Notes: generated from the letters alone by a model not told the origin. A stretch of DNA of 64,000 nt from Muscardinus avellanarius (GCA_963383645.1 OY726571.1:24244116-24308115); one strand, 5' to 3'; counted from the stretch's first letter, positions 23,392 through 35,329 are shown. Made by a program: numbers and translations.

Positions 23392-24021
23392 CTCAAAATA
23401 TTTTAAGACATTTTAGTTTAGATGATTTTACTGATTTTAAAACAAAATATTTGATTGAAAAAATTCAAGAAATTCAAAATGTTATTCTTTTCAGTATTTT
23501 AATTACTATTAAATAGAAATGCATTATTTCAATTAAATCATTGCTTGTTATTTACATAAAAATAGTTTCTTGATAAATCCATTTGTGGATAAGATTATTA
23601 ATTACACTTTGAGTCTCTCTGTTTAATCCTGAAAAAGTACTAGAACCAACCATCCCTTTTTCATAGAATTATGAAACGCTAAATTTATCACATAATGTTT
23701 ACTAGTAGAAAAATCACTAAAGAAAATATTGCAGGATTTTCTGCTAATACTATCATGGATTTTTATATAGAGAAACTGAGGTTATAAGGTGTTTGAATTA
23801 TAAGTCTCTTTCAGAATTAAAAGTAAAATGATATTTGCCAAATTCTCTTTTACAACTTCTGTTATAGTAGGTGTATGACTTTTTGCCATTTCTTTTAATT
23901 TGAAAGGCCTTAGAAATCATTTCTAAAGCATAGCAGGAAATTATTCTTGATTTGTATTACATCTCATGCACATTTTCCTAAGCTTACAATCAGAGACCAT
24001 TAATAGGCAGAAAGTAAGATT
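23392..24021. other. AT-rich stretch, no gene seen
   Basis: No repeat or gene recognised. Confidence 0.45.
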
Positions 24022-24222
24022 CAGAAGTAAACTACAGTAGCTGTAGGGGAAACCACCTACATTTTCTGAAGTGGAACAGCAAGTAGTAGATGCCCAAAGC
24101 GAAAGAAAAGTGATTATGCAGAGTGTCCCAGCTAACATACTGTAATGAAAATTGATGTCCCCGTCTGATTTGGCTAGTAAGAATACCAGAATAGTCTTAT
24201 AAATGTGAATTGCAGTTGCAAA
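24022..24222 (+). repeat. 201-bp segment duplicated exactly at 25460-25660 (probable donor)
   Basis: By eye every base of 24022-24222 matches 25460-25660 at a constant offset of 1,438. Here the sequence continues without a break into flanks with no repeat boundary. The other copy sits inside a SINE. This is therefore the likely source and the other the insertion. It has no recognisable repeat character of its own. Part of it is read by a 104-codon minus-strand open frame (23941-24255) with no domain. Confidence 0.9.
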
Positions 24223-24234
24223 TATTTTTATGAT

Positions 24235-24660
24235 TATTTTATTAGTACATTTCAATTATGCATCACAGTGAGGTTCAATTTGATAAAAAAAAAAAGCATG
24301 CATGCACGTAGCTCTTGGTGGAATTCTCTCTATGTCCCACTTGCTTCCCCATCGCCCTACATATACATGTTAATTAAATTATTTGCAACAATTCACTTAT
24401 TGCCATAGATTATTTAAGTCATTTCCTTCTTCAATCTTTCTTCCCATCCCTAATTTGCACCTCACGCCATTTTAACTACTCTACAGGTGTCTATCCCACG
24501 TTATTCAAAGTCCCGGTGTTGCCTAGTTTCTCTGTAGCTTCCATGTATGAGAGAAAACATACAAATTTTGACCTTCTGAGACTTTCTAGTCTGTATCTTC
24601 TAGTTATGATAATAGGCTGTATTAGAAAACTATTAGTTCTATTTCCACCCACAATCAAGT
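24235..24660 (-). mobile_element. Older L1 3'-end fragment, minus strand
   Basis: Starts TATTTTATTAGTACATTTC and contains CATGTATGAGAGAAAACATA followed by CTTCTGAGACTTTC. This is the reverse complement of the mammalian L1 3' region around the motif that in sense reads as a variant of GTATGTTCTCACTCATA. Assigned by motif similarity only, and the end at 24660 is approximate. Confidence 0.5.
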
Positions 24661-25224
24661 TCCCCTTGCTTTATAAATGTATTAAGATGCTTTTAGCTAA
24701 TTAATGGTCATATAATTTATAGTGAAAGCAGTAGTGAAAACTTGTGATTCTAATAAAAAATGATGTAGACATAAGCAACGTGAATTGTTTACAGTATAAT
24801 CTATATTAGTTCTTAGAAACCAAATACAAGGCAAAAACTCCCATTTATATCAAAGGAAATAAATGAATTTTAATAACCATATACATGTCAACTATTGCTA
24901 TCACTGAGACAGTATTTTTGAGGAGACATTAAGTGGTAATAAAAAATCTACATCTTTAGATTATATGATTTAACTAATTAAATATTGCATACTACGTTTG
25001 AAAAAGTATGGGATTAGCACAAATGAAAAAGCTGATGACATGACAAGTCCTCCTAATCAGCGATTTCTTTCAACATTATCTTCAGGAATTATATTGCTGA
25101 ATAAAACTGCTTAGCTTTTTTGTATCTTTTTGAAAGCATCAAAAATTGAAATATCAAAATGCATATGAATTGTAATTCTTGAGTTAACTAAAGTGTTTAA
25201 ATGTACTTTTCTGACTCACTACTA
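24661..25224. other. AT-rich stretch, no gene seen
   Basis: No repeat or gene recognised. Confidence 0.45.
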
Positions 25225-25306
25225 TTTCTATTTTTTTTTTTTTTTGACAGTACTGGGGTTCCTGGAAGCCCTTCTACCTCCGGGCTACACTCCCAGACCT
25301 ATTATT

Positions 25307-25371
25307 TATACATATATATACATATATACATATATACATATACACACATACACATACATATACACATACAC

Positions 25372-25434
<63 letters not shown>

Positions 25435-25436
25435 TA
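25307..25436. repeat. (CATATA)n/(TA)n/(CA)n microsatellite
   Basis: About 130 bp of ACATAT-type repeats with interspersed ACAC units, lying exactly where other copies of the SINE have their A-rich central linker. Open frames reading TYTYIHIH-like protein across it are meaningless. Confidence 0.95.
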
Positions 25437-25459
25437 TTTGGAAACAGGGTCTCTTAAGC

Positions 25460-25660
25460 CAGAAGTAAACTACAGTAGCTGTAGGGGAAACCACCTACAT
25501 TTTCTGAAGTGGAACAGCAAGTAGTAGATGCCCAAAGCGAAAGAAAAGTGATTATGCAGAGTGTCCCAGCTAACATACTGTAATGAAAATTGATGTCCCC
25601 GTCTGATTTGGCTAGTAAGAATACCAGAATAGTCTTATAAATGTGAATTGCAGTTGCAAT
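25460..25660 (+). repeat. Templated insertion: exact copy of 24022-24222 inside a SINE
   Basis: 201 bp identical to the segment 1,438 bp upstream and in the same orientation. It is bracketed by a 19-bp duplication of the host SINE (ACAGGGTCTCTTAAGCCAG, 25444-25462 and 25663-25681), with two extra bases (TC) before the right copy. The first CAG of the insert overlaps the left duplication, so there is a 3-bp microhomology at that junction. There is no poly-A. The structure resembles templated-sequence insertions formed during double-strand break repair or by reverse transcription of a local RNA. Confidence 0.92.
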
Positions 25661-25770
25661 TCACAGGGTCTCTTAAGCCAGCGAGGCTGGCTCCTAACCA
25701 GCGTGATCCTCCTGTCTCAGTCTCCCAAGTGCGGGGATTACAAGCGTGCGCCACCACGCCTGGCTTTCTA

Positions 25771-26850
25771 TTTTTCTACAGTATTTTAAGCTTATATAAA
25801 ATGACAAGTAAACAATACAAAAATAATAAAACACTAGCAAAATTATCAAAACACCACAGACAGAGACTACAGAGGTATATAGAGATGGTAAAATTATTCT
25901 TTCATAGCTAGATAGGGATTGGTTGCTTGTACCAGAAAAACCCTTTGAAATTTTTTGCTAATTCTGTTTAAAATACCTATCTCTCAGGAGTAAAATACAA
26001 TTATACTCCACTGGTTGGGTAGAGTAACTAATGTTAAATAACCAGTGAAATGAACAAAAATAACTAGTAGCATTTACAAAATAAAATGTAAGATGGTAAA
26101 AATTATTTAATGCTGAGAAGTTCATTTATTTATCTGCAAATTATATAACAATATTCTAATTTCTATGAAAAATTAAATTGATAATACAAGCTATAATTAT
26201 CAGTTTTAGAAGTTCACACACATCTTTTCATGCAAGATTTCATAGTAATTTTACATGCAAAATATTTGCTTAACTTTTGTATTCTTTAAAATATCACTGT
26301 CACTCTTCAAATAAACCACAAAAATTGTAGCATTCAGAAATTTTAATTAAAACTCTTTAAATATAAGTTATTTTTTAAAGGGATAGCTTACTTAAAGTTT
26401 AGTGGCAAGAGGATACTTTTATGCAGACTGTTAGTGGATTTACCTTTTTTTAAGTGTTATATGGAGGATCTACAATGTTTTCCTTGTATACTGAGATCTG
26501 CTTGTTCACATTTTTAATCCTTGGCCAGTAATAATTCTGTTGATTTTTTACATGTTCTGATGTAATCTCTTGTTTTAGGCCCATAATCTTAAGCCTGGGT
26601 GTTTCCACAAAAATCATTTTGGCTATATTTAGATACCTATTTCTATACTTATATTTATCTATCTCTCTGAACATAATAGATGTATAAACGTTAGCTGATA
26701 GAAAGGGAATATTGGCTATCAATATAGGTTTATTATTATTTTTAATTGGTGCACTGTATTCATACATCATAATGGTATAAAGTCTCAATATAGGTTTTAA
26801 AAATAAAAAAAAATTATAAGTGGGGAACAACTTAAAATTCAGTAGATTTA
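25771..26850. other. AT-rich stretch, no gene supported
   Basis: Very AT-rich. The minus-strand open frame 26450-27043 (197 codons) has its first 65 or so residues from the SINE at 26864-27043 and the rest from this unannotated DNA. It has no recognisable domain and I do not call it a gene. Confidence 0.45.
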
Positions 26851-27056
26851 AAAATGTATGTTTTTGGCGCAGGCTTGAAATCCCCGCGCTCAGGAGGCAG
26901 AGACAGGAGGATCGCGCAGGTTCGAAGCCAGCTGTGCGCTGGCTTAGGAGACCCTGTTTCCAAATAAAAATGTAAAAATAGGTCTGGGAGTGTAGCCCGG
27001 AGGTAGAAGGGCTTCCAGGAACCCCAGTACCACACACACACACAAAATGTATGTTT
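26851..27056 (+). mobile_element. B1-dID SINE, slightly 5'-truncated, exact target-site duplication
   Basis: The SINE body at 26864-27043 lacks the first dozen bases of the head (it starts TTGGCGCAGGC) but is otherwise complete. It keeps CpGs (CCCCGCGC, ATCGCGCAGG) and has a (CA)n/A tail. The 13-bp direct repeat AAAATGTATGTTT at 26851-26863 and 27044-27056 bounds it. Young insertion. Confidence 0.95.
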
Positions 27057-27350
27057 GCATAGCTCTTTCTCCTTTATTGTAAGTGATTTCAATCATTTTT
27101 GGTGTCTTTGAGCATAGAAAGACACAAGACTCTAGTTATACTGCTGTGTGGCATTAACTAGAATCTCTAATTGAACCTATTTAAATAAATGCAAACCTGT
27201 ATATATAATTGTCTATACTTAATTTTCCTAGACAACCCTCATATAGTGTGTGTAATTGAGATGACATAGTGGTAAAGCCTGTCCTCAGAAATGTTCTGGT
27301 CCTCTATCCAACTATATGATATTGAAAATAGTAAAGGGATTATAATCTTT
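27057..27350. other. AT-rich stretch, no gene seen
   Basis: No repeat or gene recognised. Confidence 0.4.
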
Positions 27351-27404
<54 letters not shown>

Positions 27405-27590
27405 GGGGGCACTGGGTATGGAACTGAGGGACGTCTACTTCCAAGCTACCCCCTATACTATCTTATTTTTATTTTCAAACAGGGTCTCACTAGGTCGATG
27501 GGAGTCTCACTACATGCTGAAGCTATCTTTGAACCTGTCTCATCCTCCCAAGTACCAGGATTATGGGCCTGAGCCACCATACCTGGCTTA
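27351..27590 (-). mobile_element. Diverged B1-dID SINE with (GT)n tail
   Basis: A (GT)n run of about 25 units at 27353-27403 is followed by the minus-strand SINE. It runs from ACTGGGTATGGAACTGAGGG through CAAACAGGGTCTCACTAGG to the rc of the head (GCCACCATACCTGGC). The open frame starting in the GT tract is incidental. Confidence 0.85.
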
Positions 27591-28434
27591 TAGTCCTTTT
27601 GAAAGAATAAATAGGCCAGACAAATAAACACAAATTAAGATATATTAATGAGAATCTTTTAAGAATTTTACGTTCATATTTTACATTTGAGGTCAGTTTA
27701 TTTTTTGGAATAAAGATTTATTTTTATCACAGATTATCTAATTACTTAATTTTTATGGTTCTCAATATCTTGGAAGTGTTTTTAATGGAGATATTGAAAA
27801 AACAAATTTTTATATTTTTAATTTTTTTCTACTTTATATAAAAGCTGTCATATTTTTCTGTTATGATTTCAATATTTCTCATGACAAAGGAAAAAGGTAT
27901 TCAAAGCTTTATTTTGGAAATACAAGTTGTGCAGAAGAGCAACTTCAAAGACATATATTCTTTTATCTAAACTGTTAGATATGCATTGGAATCAATCATT
28001 CTTTCTGAATGATGAAAGTATCAAGCATATAGGTGCTTTAAAACTTGAGTTTGCCTTCTCTGACTTTTATCTTATTAAATCTTTGTTGGTTTTGTATGAT
28101 TGGTCTCTTTAATATTTTAGACTCAGAAAACTCAAACTTCAAGTTAAAGTTTTCGGTAAATAAATCTATTCAGTACTTCTGCATATACATTTTGAAGGCA
28201 TTTTTATTTCCAAACTTTTTCCTTGAACATGCTTTTAGGAGAACACTAAGTTTCCTTTTCAAGGGCAGGGGATTATGTGTTCTGAACATACAATTCAGTT
28301 TTCTCATTTTCGTTTTATAAAAGCATTTTGTTGTTGACCCAGTAGCTCCCATGTGTTCCCTAGACATCCCTGCTCTTTCAGAATCTCCAACAGAAACTTG
28401 ACCCAAAGCATAGGCTAAGAAGTGGAAGAAATCA
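27591..28434. other. AT-rich stretch, no gene seen
   Basis: Short overlapping open frames of 61-93 codons only, on both strands and without domains. No repeat recognised. Confidence 0.45.
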
Positions 28435-28635
28435 ACCAGGCGTGGTGGCACATACCTGCAATCCCAGTACTTGGGAGGATGAGACAGGAGGACTGCAGAT
28501 TCAATGCCAGCCCCAGTAACTTAGCAAGACCAATTCAAACAATAAATAAATAAATAAATAAAGCTGGGATAATAAAATAGAGTTCAGAGGTAGAGTGCCC
28601 TGGATTTAAAGAAAAAAAAAATATATATATATATC
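28435..28635 (+). mobile_element. Diverged B1-dID SINE
   Basis: Sense copy with head CCAGGCGTGGTGGCACATAC, an (AATA)n linker at about 28537-28560, a worn ID tail (TTCAGAGGTAGAGTGCC) and an A-rich tail turning into (TA)n. Confidence 0.85.
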
Positions 28636-29431
28636 ACAAAACTGAGAGAAGAGGAGAGGAGAGGAGTGGAGATTATGGTGAAAGACAGAAAATGATGTGG
28701 TTGGTGAGAGAAATTAGAACAATACAGTTTCTACCCCATGTGTCTCAACAGGTCCCTCAATGATCCTTACTTACATTTTCATGATTTTCCTTTCTAGCCT
28801 AAATAACCCAGGATGAATCTACCACGTTTTTGTCTCCAGAAGTCATTTCCTAGGTGGAACTATGTGGGGAAAAAAAAAAAAACTAGTTTTAAAATCAGCA
28901 GATGCTAAAATAGTGAACATGTATGGTGTTTCCTGGACCTAAGCATGTCCATTACCCCTACCCACCCACAGGAGCGTAGGGCTCAGGAAGTTCAGCAGAA
29001 AATATGACGAAGGTGAACTTTGTGGATAATTGCCTGCTGACTAAAACCTATTAGTAATTTTCCAATTATCTTAACATAGCTTTCAAGTATGATAAGGCCC
29101 TATAGAGGGGAGACTTATAATAGAATGTTCATATAGAAAAAATGTGTAAATTAAATATATTTCCAAGGGCCATTTATCAGCTTAAGGACTGTTAATATTC
29201 CTTGTGGATTTAATAATCATCTACATAAACAAAAATTTTATCTGAAGTTTCTTGACAAAGTTGCTACTTTCTTCTTTATTTCTCTTCTAAGCTATTACTT
29301 AATCATCTCCCATCATCACCAGTAATTAGCTTTCTACCTGAAGCAGACCCATGTTTTCTTCGTTTCACAATTAACAAAGGGCCTGAGAATCCTGAAACTT
29401 GCTTTAAGCAGTTTTATATTTCTAGGTTAAA
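28636..29431. other. Stretch without gene
   Basis: A GAGGA-rich purine patch lies at 28647-28670. Otherwise no recognised repeat or coding region. Confidence 0.45.
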
Positions 29432-29659
29432 CATCATGCTTTATTTTTTTATTATTATTATATTTTGGTGGCACTGGGGTTCCTGGAAACCCTTCTACCT
29501 CCAGGCTATACTCCCAGACCTACTTTATATTTTTATTTGGAAACAGGGTCTCTTAAGCCAGCCAGGCTGGCTTCGAACCTGCGTGATCCTCCTGTCTCTG
29601 CCTCCCAAGCGTGGGGATTACAAGCGTGCGCCACCACGCCCGGCCATCATGCTTTATTT
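29432..29659 (-). mobile_element. Young B1-dID SINE with exact target-site duplication
   Basis: The minus-strand body at about 29447-29644 ends in the rc of an intact head (GCGCCACCACGCCCGGC). It is flanked by CATCATGCTTTATTT at 29432-29446 and 29645-29659. Low divergence and retained CpGs indicate a recent insertion. The two open frames through it (72 and 84 codons) are SINE sequence. Confidence 0.95.
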
Positions 29660-30339
29660 ATTCTGGACTCAAGCACAACCTAAATTATAATCAAAAGCCT
29701 TCCTATGTGCTTAGACATAGAAAAAAATCCAAAATCAAGTGGAATTTTTTATAGTTTTGGCATATTAATGCATCATTTTCAAGTGATTTGATATGCCAGG
29801 CTCATAAGGAAGACACTTGCTGCCTGACAGCACAGTGGCCACTTTGTATCAGTGTTCCTAATTCACTACATGGCATCCAAGTCACTACATGGCATGAAGT
29901 TAATATCTGCTTCAGTGATACCCTTTATATTGGTCATTATAAGCATCAAAACATTTTTGATGATATGTTAGTTCTTAACATATGTTCAAACATTTGTCAA
30001 TTCATAGCAAAAGTTTTCCTGGCCAGAATTCACTGGTCTCTTTACAAACAGTTTGCACATCTTTGTTTTGTTGTGTTAATTTCATATAACAACTATCAAA
30101 CAGGTATTTAAAAAAAACACTTTAAATCCATATTGATATGCCTGAGTTGGGCTTTGGAATAAAACAATATAGGTATGCGACAGAACAAAGTGAATTAAGC
30201 CTATAATCAGGAAATTCAGTATTATGGTTTGTTTGGTTTTGATTGACAAAAATTCAACTCAAATTGGCTTAAGGAAAAAAAAAAGACTTCTAAGTGCTAA
30301 ACAACTGTAGTATTTATTTACACACCAAGAGGCATCAGA
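29660..30339. other. Stretch without supported gene
   Basis: A 107-codon plus-strand open frame (29788-30111) reads through unannotated sequence. It shows no domain, signal peptide or membrane pattern that I recognise, and I do not call it a gene. Confidence 0.4.
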
Positions 30340-30975
30340 TGCTTAAGCAATGCTATAAAGCCTTTCTGCAGGAGAAACTGGAACTTTTGCACATTTTTGG
30401 TGAAAACAAATGTAAAATGGTACAGCCACTATAGAAAACAGAATAAAAATATGATCCAGCAATCTCATTCCTGGGTATTTATCCAAAAGAATTGAAATCA
30501 GAATTTTAACAAAATATTAGTACTCCTATATTCATTGTAGCAATAATCACAATAATCAAACATAGATACAACCTAACATTCATTCAAAGAAATAAAGAAA
30601 AGGTAGCATGTGCACACACACACACACACACACATACACACACACGCACACATACTTTAACAAAGGAAATTCTCATCAGACTTTAACAAAGGAAATTTTT
30701 CAATATATAATGACATGGATGTACCTAAAGAAAATTATGCTACATGAAACAATAGCACAGTAATACAAATAATGCACAGTTTTATTAAATATCTAAAATA
30801 GCCCAGTCCATAGAAGCAAAGACTGGAATGGTGGTATCCAGGGTGAGAAGGGAAATAGGAACTTACTAATCAATAGTGATGAAGTTTCAGTCAAACAAAA
30901 TGAATAAGCTTTAATGATCTGTTGTACAGCACTGTATCTATAGTCAATAACAATGTATTATACAGTTAGAGTGTC
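30340..30975 (+). mobile_element. Ancient L1 3' end (ORF2 C-terminus and 3' UTR)
   Basis: GGTACAGCCACTATAGAAAAC, ATGATCCAGCAATCTCATTC, and GGGTATTTATCCAAAAGAAT follow the order of L1 ORF2 C-terminal coding sequence; compare 14871-14990 of the intact L1 here. The 3' UTR motif TTAATGATCTGTTGTACAGC then follows, with TAACAATGTATTATACAG at the end. It is much older than the 11.7-15.5 kb element and contains a (CA)n tract at 30613-30653 and a small tandem duplication. Confidence 0.8.
30654..30697 (+). repeat. 26-bp-period tandem duplication
   Basis: ACTTTAACAAAGGAAATT occurs at 30654-30671 and again at 30680-30697, right after the (CA)n tract in the old L1. This is probably replication slippage next to the microsatellite. 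Confidence 0.85.
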
Positions 30976-33900
30976 TTCTTCACTTTCTTTGACCTTTCAT
31001 ATCTTCTCTTTGGTTTTATTTACAAGAAGATTTTTCTTAAAAACTCAAAGAGCTTCACTTAGCTCCTGGCTTAAGGACCACCAGCTTTTTCAGCTTAGTC
31101 ACATAAGAAGAAAGAATGTCCTTTTCCTTCTTTTTCCACTACAGGTTTTCTTGTTGACTCTCAAAGATCTTATGACACATGCTAATACATGAAGTATCCT
31201 CAAACTATAGTACATGCATGTATCTGAGTTACCCTAGGCTTAAGAGACAACACAATCCCAGTGCTAGAGTTGGAATGGGACCAGATAGTTTGCATTTCAG
31301 TTTTTTACATGATGATGTTGGGATCAGGGACCACACTTCTATCAACTTTATTGGCTGGATCTATATAAATACACACCTGGAAAAAGGCATTCAGCCACCT
31401 TTACAATAAAAAAAAAGAAAATGAAAAACAATTAGCAATATGTTCTTTAAAATGTAAAAATCGGGGCTAGAAGTATATATGATGAATTTTGTATGTCCTC
31501 AAAGGCATTTGACGATATTGTACACTAACTCTAGAAGACAATAATAAAAATAAAAACAAGTACAAATCAATATATAATTCCTTAATAATCGATACAAATT
31601 TGTGTATAGGGAGTCCATGTTCTTCTTCCAAAACTCAATATTGTGGACATGAACTAAGCCTAATCATTTGATATTTAAATATACTCTTAATTTCTTAACA
31701 TAATTTAAAAAGAAATAATTCTCATAAAAATAATACCCACATAATAGTAATAAGTAATAGAATACACAAGTGAAAAAAACTGTATATGTAAGCATATTAG
31801 AAATCTATGGAATGCAGATAATCTTGACTAAATCTACAAATCCAAATCAGCATGTATCAATGTTTATATCTTACTTTCTAAATTTAATGTAAAATGTGTC
31901 TCCTACAATAATTTGAAGTATTTCATGTCACATCTAAAATATCATGATTGGCACGCACCCTCCTAATATTACAATTAGAAATAATAGTATACCAGGGTAT
32001 AAAAAGAGATGAGTCACGTTTTTGTTTTTTCCCTTATATTCTTTGGGTGTCTTTTTATATACAGATTAACAAAAGTTTGAAATTAATTATATACCAAAGC
32101 TAATATTTCACTTGGGGCAGAAAACAAAACTGATACTTTGATCAATACCCAGTCCTCAAAATATATGCTGACTGTTTTTTCATCTTACTTTTGTTTTGCT
32201 TTTAAGATAAAAATGCAAACTTTAATAATCAATTAACACATGCACACATCTATTCTCCATCCATCCTTGGCACTAACTATACACAGAACACAATCACACA
32301 TACCCTTGACATGTATAAAGCAAAAATTATTATCCCATATGGACCTTTAACATTACCCTTATTAATGAAACATGTCAGAAGATTATCATGTTTACAGTTG
32401 TGTTCTAGGGAAAAACTGAGGCAAATTTCCACCCAAATAAGTTTGAGCTATGAATTTCACCAACTTATTGTCAATTCTAAAATGAATCTGTTTCTTTATC
32501 ATGGTACAATGCATAAGGGAGGCTGAGGTTAGTGATACCCTGCTCCATACAGCCACGGGACTCAGTCTGAGAAACATCTTGAGAAGTATGATTTCACAAT
32601 CACCGTGACCTTCAACATTCACTTTGTAAGTGAAAGGCCAGCAGAACCTGAATTGTTCAAGGTGTTTGAGACACTGGCCCTAGGAACAGTGTACATCACT
32701 TGTGTCTTATTTCATTAGCTAGACCCCAATCCCTAATCGCACAGCTTCAGAGGAAAAGTGTTAATGCAGTTTAGCAATGTTAAATTAAAAATAGAAAAGA
32801 TCCTTTGGTTAGAACATAATATTGTCTCTGTCATTTAGTTATAGCAGATTCTGGTAGGACAGAAAGTGAAATAGTAGTCTTGATTAACTGGAGTTCATGG
32901 AAGGCTAAGATTAGTCAGGCTTAAGAAAATGGGTAGACTAAAATCAAAGGCTAAACACTATCGGAGGTTATAAAAGAGCATTTCTGCTGCGTGCAGGAAT
33001 GATCCATATTCTGCATTTTCCATATTTGACTTAGACCATTGCTTCTGTGTGCATATTATCTCACACTGCTCTGGTTGCTTCCAAGTCACAGCATTGATAT
33101 GCTACTTGCATAAAACTCTTAGTATTCTTACCATCTTCCCAATGATTAATTTTTAAAATAAGATTTTTGCATTGATTATGTCAAAGTTCATCAAGGGCAT
33201 TTTCATGGATCTGTTAATTTGTTATTGTACAATGTATCGCTATAAAACTACAGAAGAGATGTCTCTGTGACTTTCCTCGAGGGCCTTGGAATATTCATGG
33301 CAAAGTTAGAATTTTTTTCTTTTATAATCCTTAATGGTTTAGCTTGAAAAATTAGTATTTCTAAGTCAGAATGCTTCCTGGGATAATTACTATATTCCTT
33401 TGTATTCTATAACTGCTTACTAGAGCACAATTAAAGTGCTCCTATTGGCTGATGGGGGTGGCAGATTGCATTCAATTTCTGATATGAGTCCAGTTAAAGT
33501 TTTACATGTTTTATGTTTCATGCATCTTACAGTTAATGATATTCTCTGAAATTTTAGTTGAATGCTTTAATTTCAGTGCCGTACCTTAAAAAAATAGATT
33601 CATTGTAAATGAGAATTGTCTTATTTTTCTTACAAATGAATGGTAGTGGGCTTATTTTGTATGTGGTCTCTATAAAATAAACTCGTTATTGTTCTTAGTG
33701 AACACACTCTTTAGGAATGAAGATGTTTCCCATCAGTATATTAGTTGGTATTTTAAATTACACTAATTTTCAACCAAATAAAATGTGTTCTTTATAGCAT
33801 TACCACCAATTTGATGACATTTCCAAGCCATTTAATTTTCAGCATAAAGATGTCAAAGCAATGTTTCAAGTTTATAATAAATGCCCTATAATATTGTTAT

Positions 33901-34478
33901 ATTTTTCAGTGTGCGACAATCTGAAGAATCAAATAAGATCTGGATAACTCTATGCTTACTTTAGTTCATAATAAGACCATTAAGAGAGTCTGATTATCTC
34001 TTTTACCAAATCTGCCTAAAAACATGTAAAATTTTTTGCTACAATTATCACATAAAAGATATCCTGAAATTATGGTCACAAAAGAGAGCTGCTTCAAAGA
34101 GTTTTTTTTTTTTAACTGTAAGATACTTTTTCCCGAGGTGTTTCAGAAATTCATTAGTGTATCTTAAGAACTATATTCATTGAAATTAGTTGATACGACA
34201 TGCAATATTATTGTGTAAAATAAACAAACTGCCTTATAAAACCTCCAAGAATATTTTCAAAGAGAAATAAAATATTAGCTATCTCACACAAAATATGATT
34301 ATTGGAACTTCATTCATTTTCAGTTTTACTTCTCATGCCAACCAAATGAATTTTACAAATGCTTCAAGGAGTATTAACTTTGAAAAAAAGGTTTCCTGCC
34401 ACTCTTCCTCTTGTTCCTTTGCTAGTTCTGCTCCAACTGCATTGCCCTTGTTAGAGTGGTCCTGTAAAAATCACATTT
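30976..34478. other. 3.5-kb repeat-poor stretch, no gene seen
   Basis: No SINE, L1 or LTR recognised in 3.5 kb, in contrast to the rest of the first half of the window. The part around 33400-33500 (for example AATTAAAGTGCTCCTATTGG) looks less random. Reading frames are at most about 80 codons. The lack of insertions could reflect chance or constraint. Confidence 0.45.
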
Positions 34479-34742
34479 TTGTTTCAGTCATTTAATTTAA
34501 TTTAATTTAATTATTTATTTATTTTGTGGTACTGGGAATAGAACGCAGAGGTATTCTACCTTTGAGCTACATTCCCAGCCCTATTTTCTATTCTCTATTT
34601 TGAAACAGGGTCTCATTGAGTTGCAAAGGGCCACACTGAGTAGTAATTGAGACTATTCACAAATTGTGATCCTCCCGGCTCAGCCTCCCAAATGCTTGGA
34701 TTACAAGTGTGTGCCACCGTGCAGGGCTTGTTTCAGTCATTT
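34479..34742 (-). mobile_element. B1-dID SINE with exact target-site duplication
   Basis: The minus-strand body at about 34494-34727 has an (AATTT)n/ATTT tail. The 15-bp direct repeat TTGTTTCAGTCATTT at 34479-34493 and 34728-34742 flanks it. The subfamily is the CACTGAGTAG type. Confidence 0.94.
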
Positions 34743-34849
34743 TAAAACATGTGATTCCTTTTTATTGGAATACCATTTGCAATCTTTAACAGGTCTTTTC
34801 ATAGCTGTCTTGTCAGCTCTGAAGTCACTGGTGCACAAAGGTCTTTTTA

Positions 34850-35075
34850 AAAATATTTTATTGTTGCATTGTAGTCATACATCTTAATGGGGTGCAAGAT
34901 GGCAGAGGCATACGTGCACACATCACTCATTTAGCCCTTCCCCAATTCCCACCCCATTTCCTCCCCCTCCCTCCTCATGTTTGGCTTAGTGATTGTCTTT
35001 GGTATGTTTGTGAATATATATCATATACATTTGGGAGTTTTCTTTATCTTCCTTTAGCATCTTGTATAAATTAGG
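34850..35075 (-). mobile_element. L1 3'-end fragment, minus strand
   Basis: Begins ATTTTATTGTTGCATTGTAG and continues with TCATACATCTTAATGGGG. The polypyrimidine block CCCCATTTCCTCCCCCTCCC corresponds to the G-rich L1 3' UTR tract on the sense strand, and TTTGGCTTAGTGATTG follows. It is the most complete copy here of the 3' end also seen at 18508, 20795, 22884, 23059 and 55780. Confidence 0.72.
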
Positions 35076-35329
35076 GCCCTGACCATTATTCACTGTCTGT
35101 TCATTATGTTTTTATTTCAGAAAAATTATCACTTGCTATTTTTAGTTCAGAATAGGATTCCCAGTACCATGGGGCTGACTTCAGTAGCCACTCAACATTA
35201 ATAAAATAGCTGAAAGAAAAATCTATTATTAAATGTAATAAAATTGCTATTTTTAGTTTTCCAAATGGTGTTCCCTAATTGTTAACAATGAAAACACAAT
35301 TGATACAAAATAATGCATGTTTAATAAGC
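35076..35329. other. AT-rich stretch, no gene seen
   Basis: No repeat or gene recognised. Confidence 0.4.

Larger units (their letters stand above)
25225..25770 (-). mobile_element. B1-dID SINE interrupted by a microsatellite and a 201-bp insertion
   Basis: A minus-strand SINE whose parts are spread over 540 bp. The tail and ID part lie at about 25230-25304, then a CATATA microsatellite at 25307-25436. The linker end and ACAGGGTCTCTTAAGCCAG lie at 25437-25462, then foreign sequence. The 19-bp motif repeats at 25663-25681, and the rest of the SINE runs to its head (CCACCACGCCTGGC) at about 25764. TTTCTATTTTT before and after is the SINE's own target-site duplication, so the SINE inserted first. 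Confidence 0.92.

Noticed and set aside
25193..25524. Open frames of 91 and 107 codons with IYIYTYTH repeats
   Set aside because: They cross a SINE and the CATATA microsatellite.
26450..27043. 197-codon minus-strand open frame
   Set aside because: Its N-terminal third is SINE sequence ([12 protein letters not shown] motif typical of the reversed SINE tail) and the rest is AT-rich DNA with no known domain. Most likely a chance frame, though it is the longest outside the L1.
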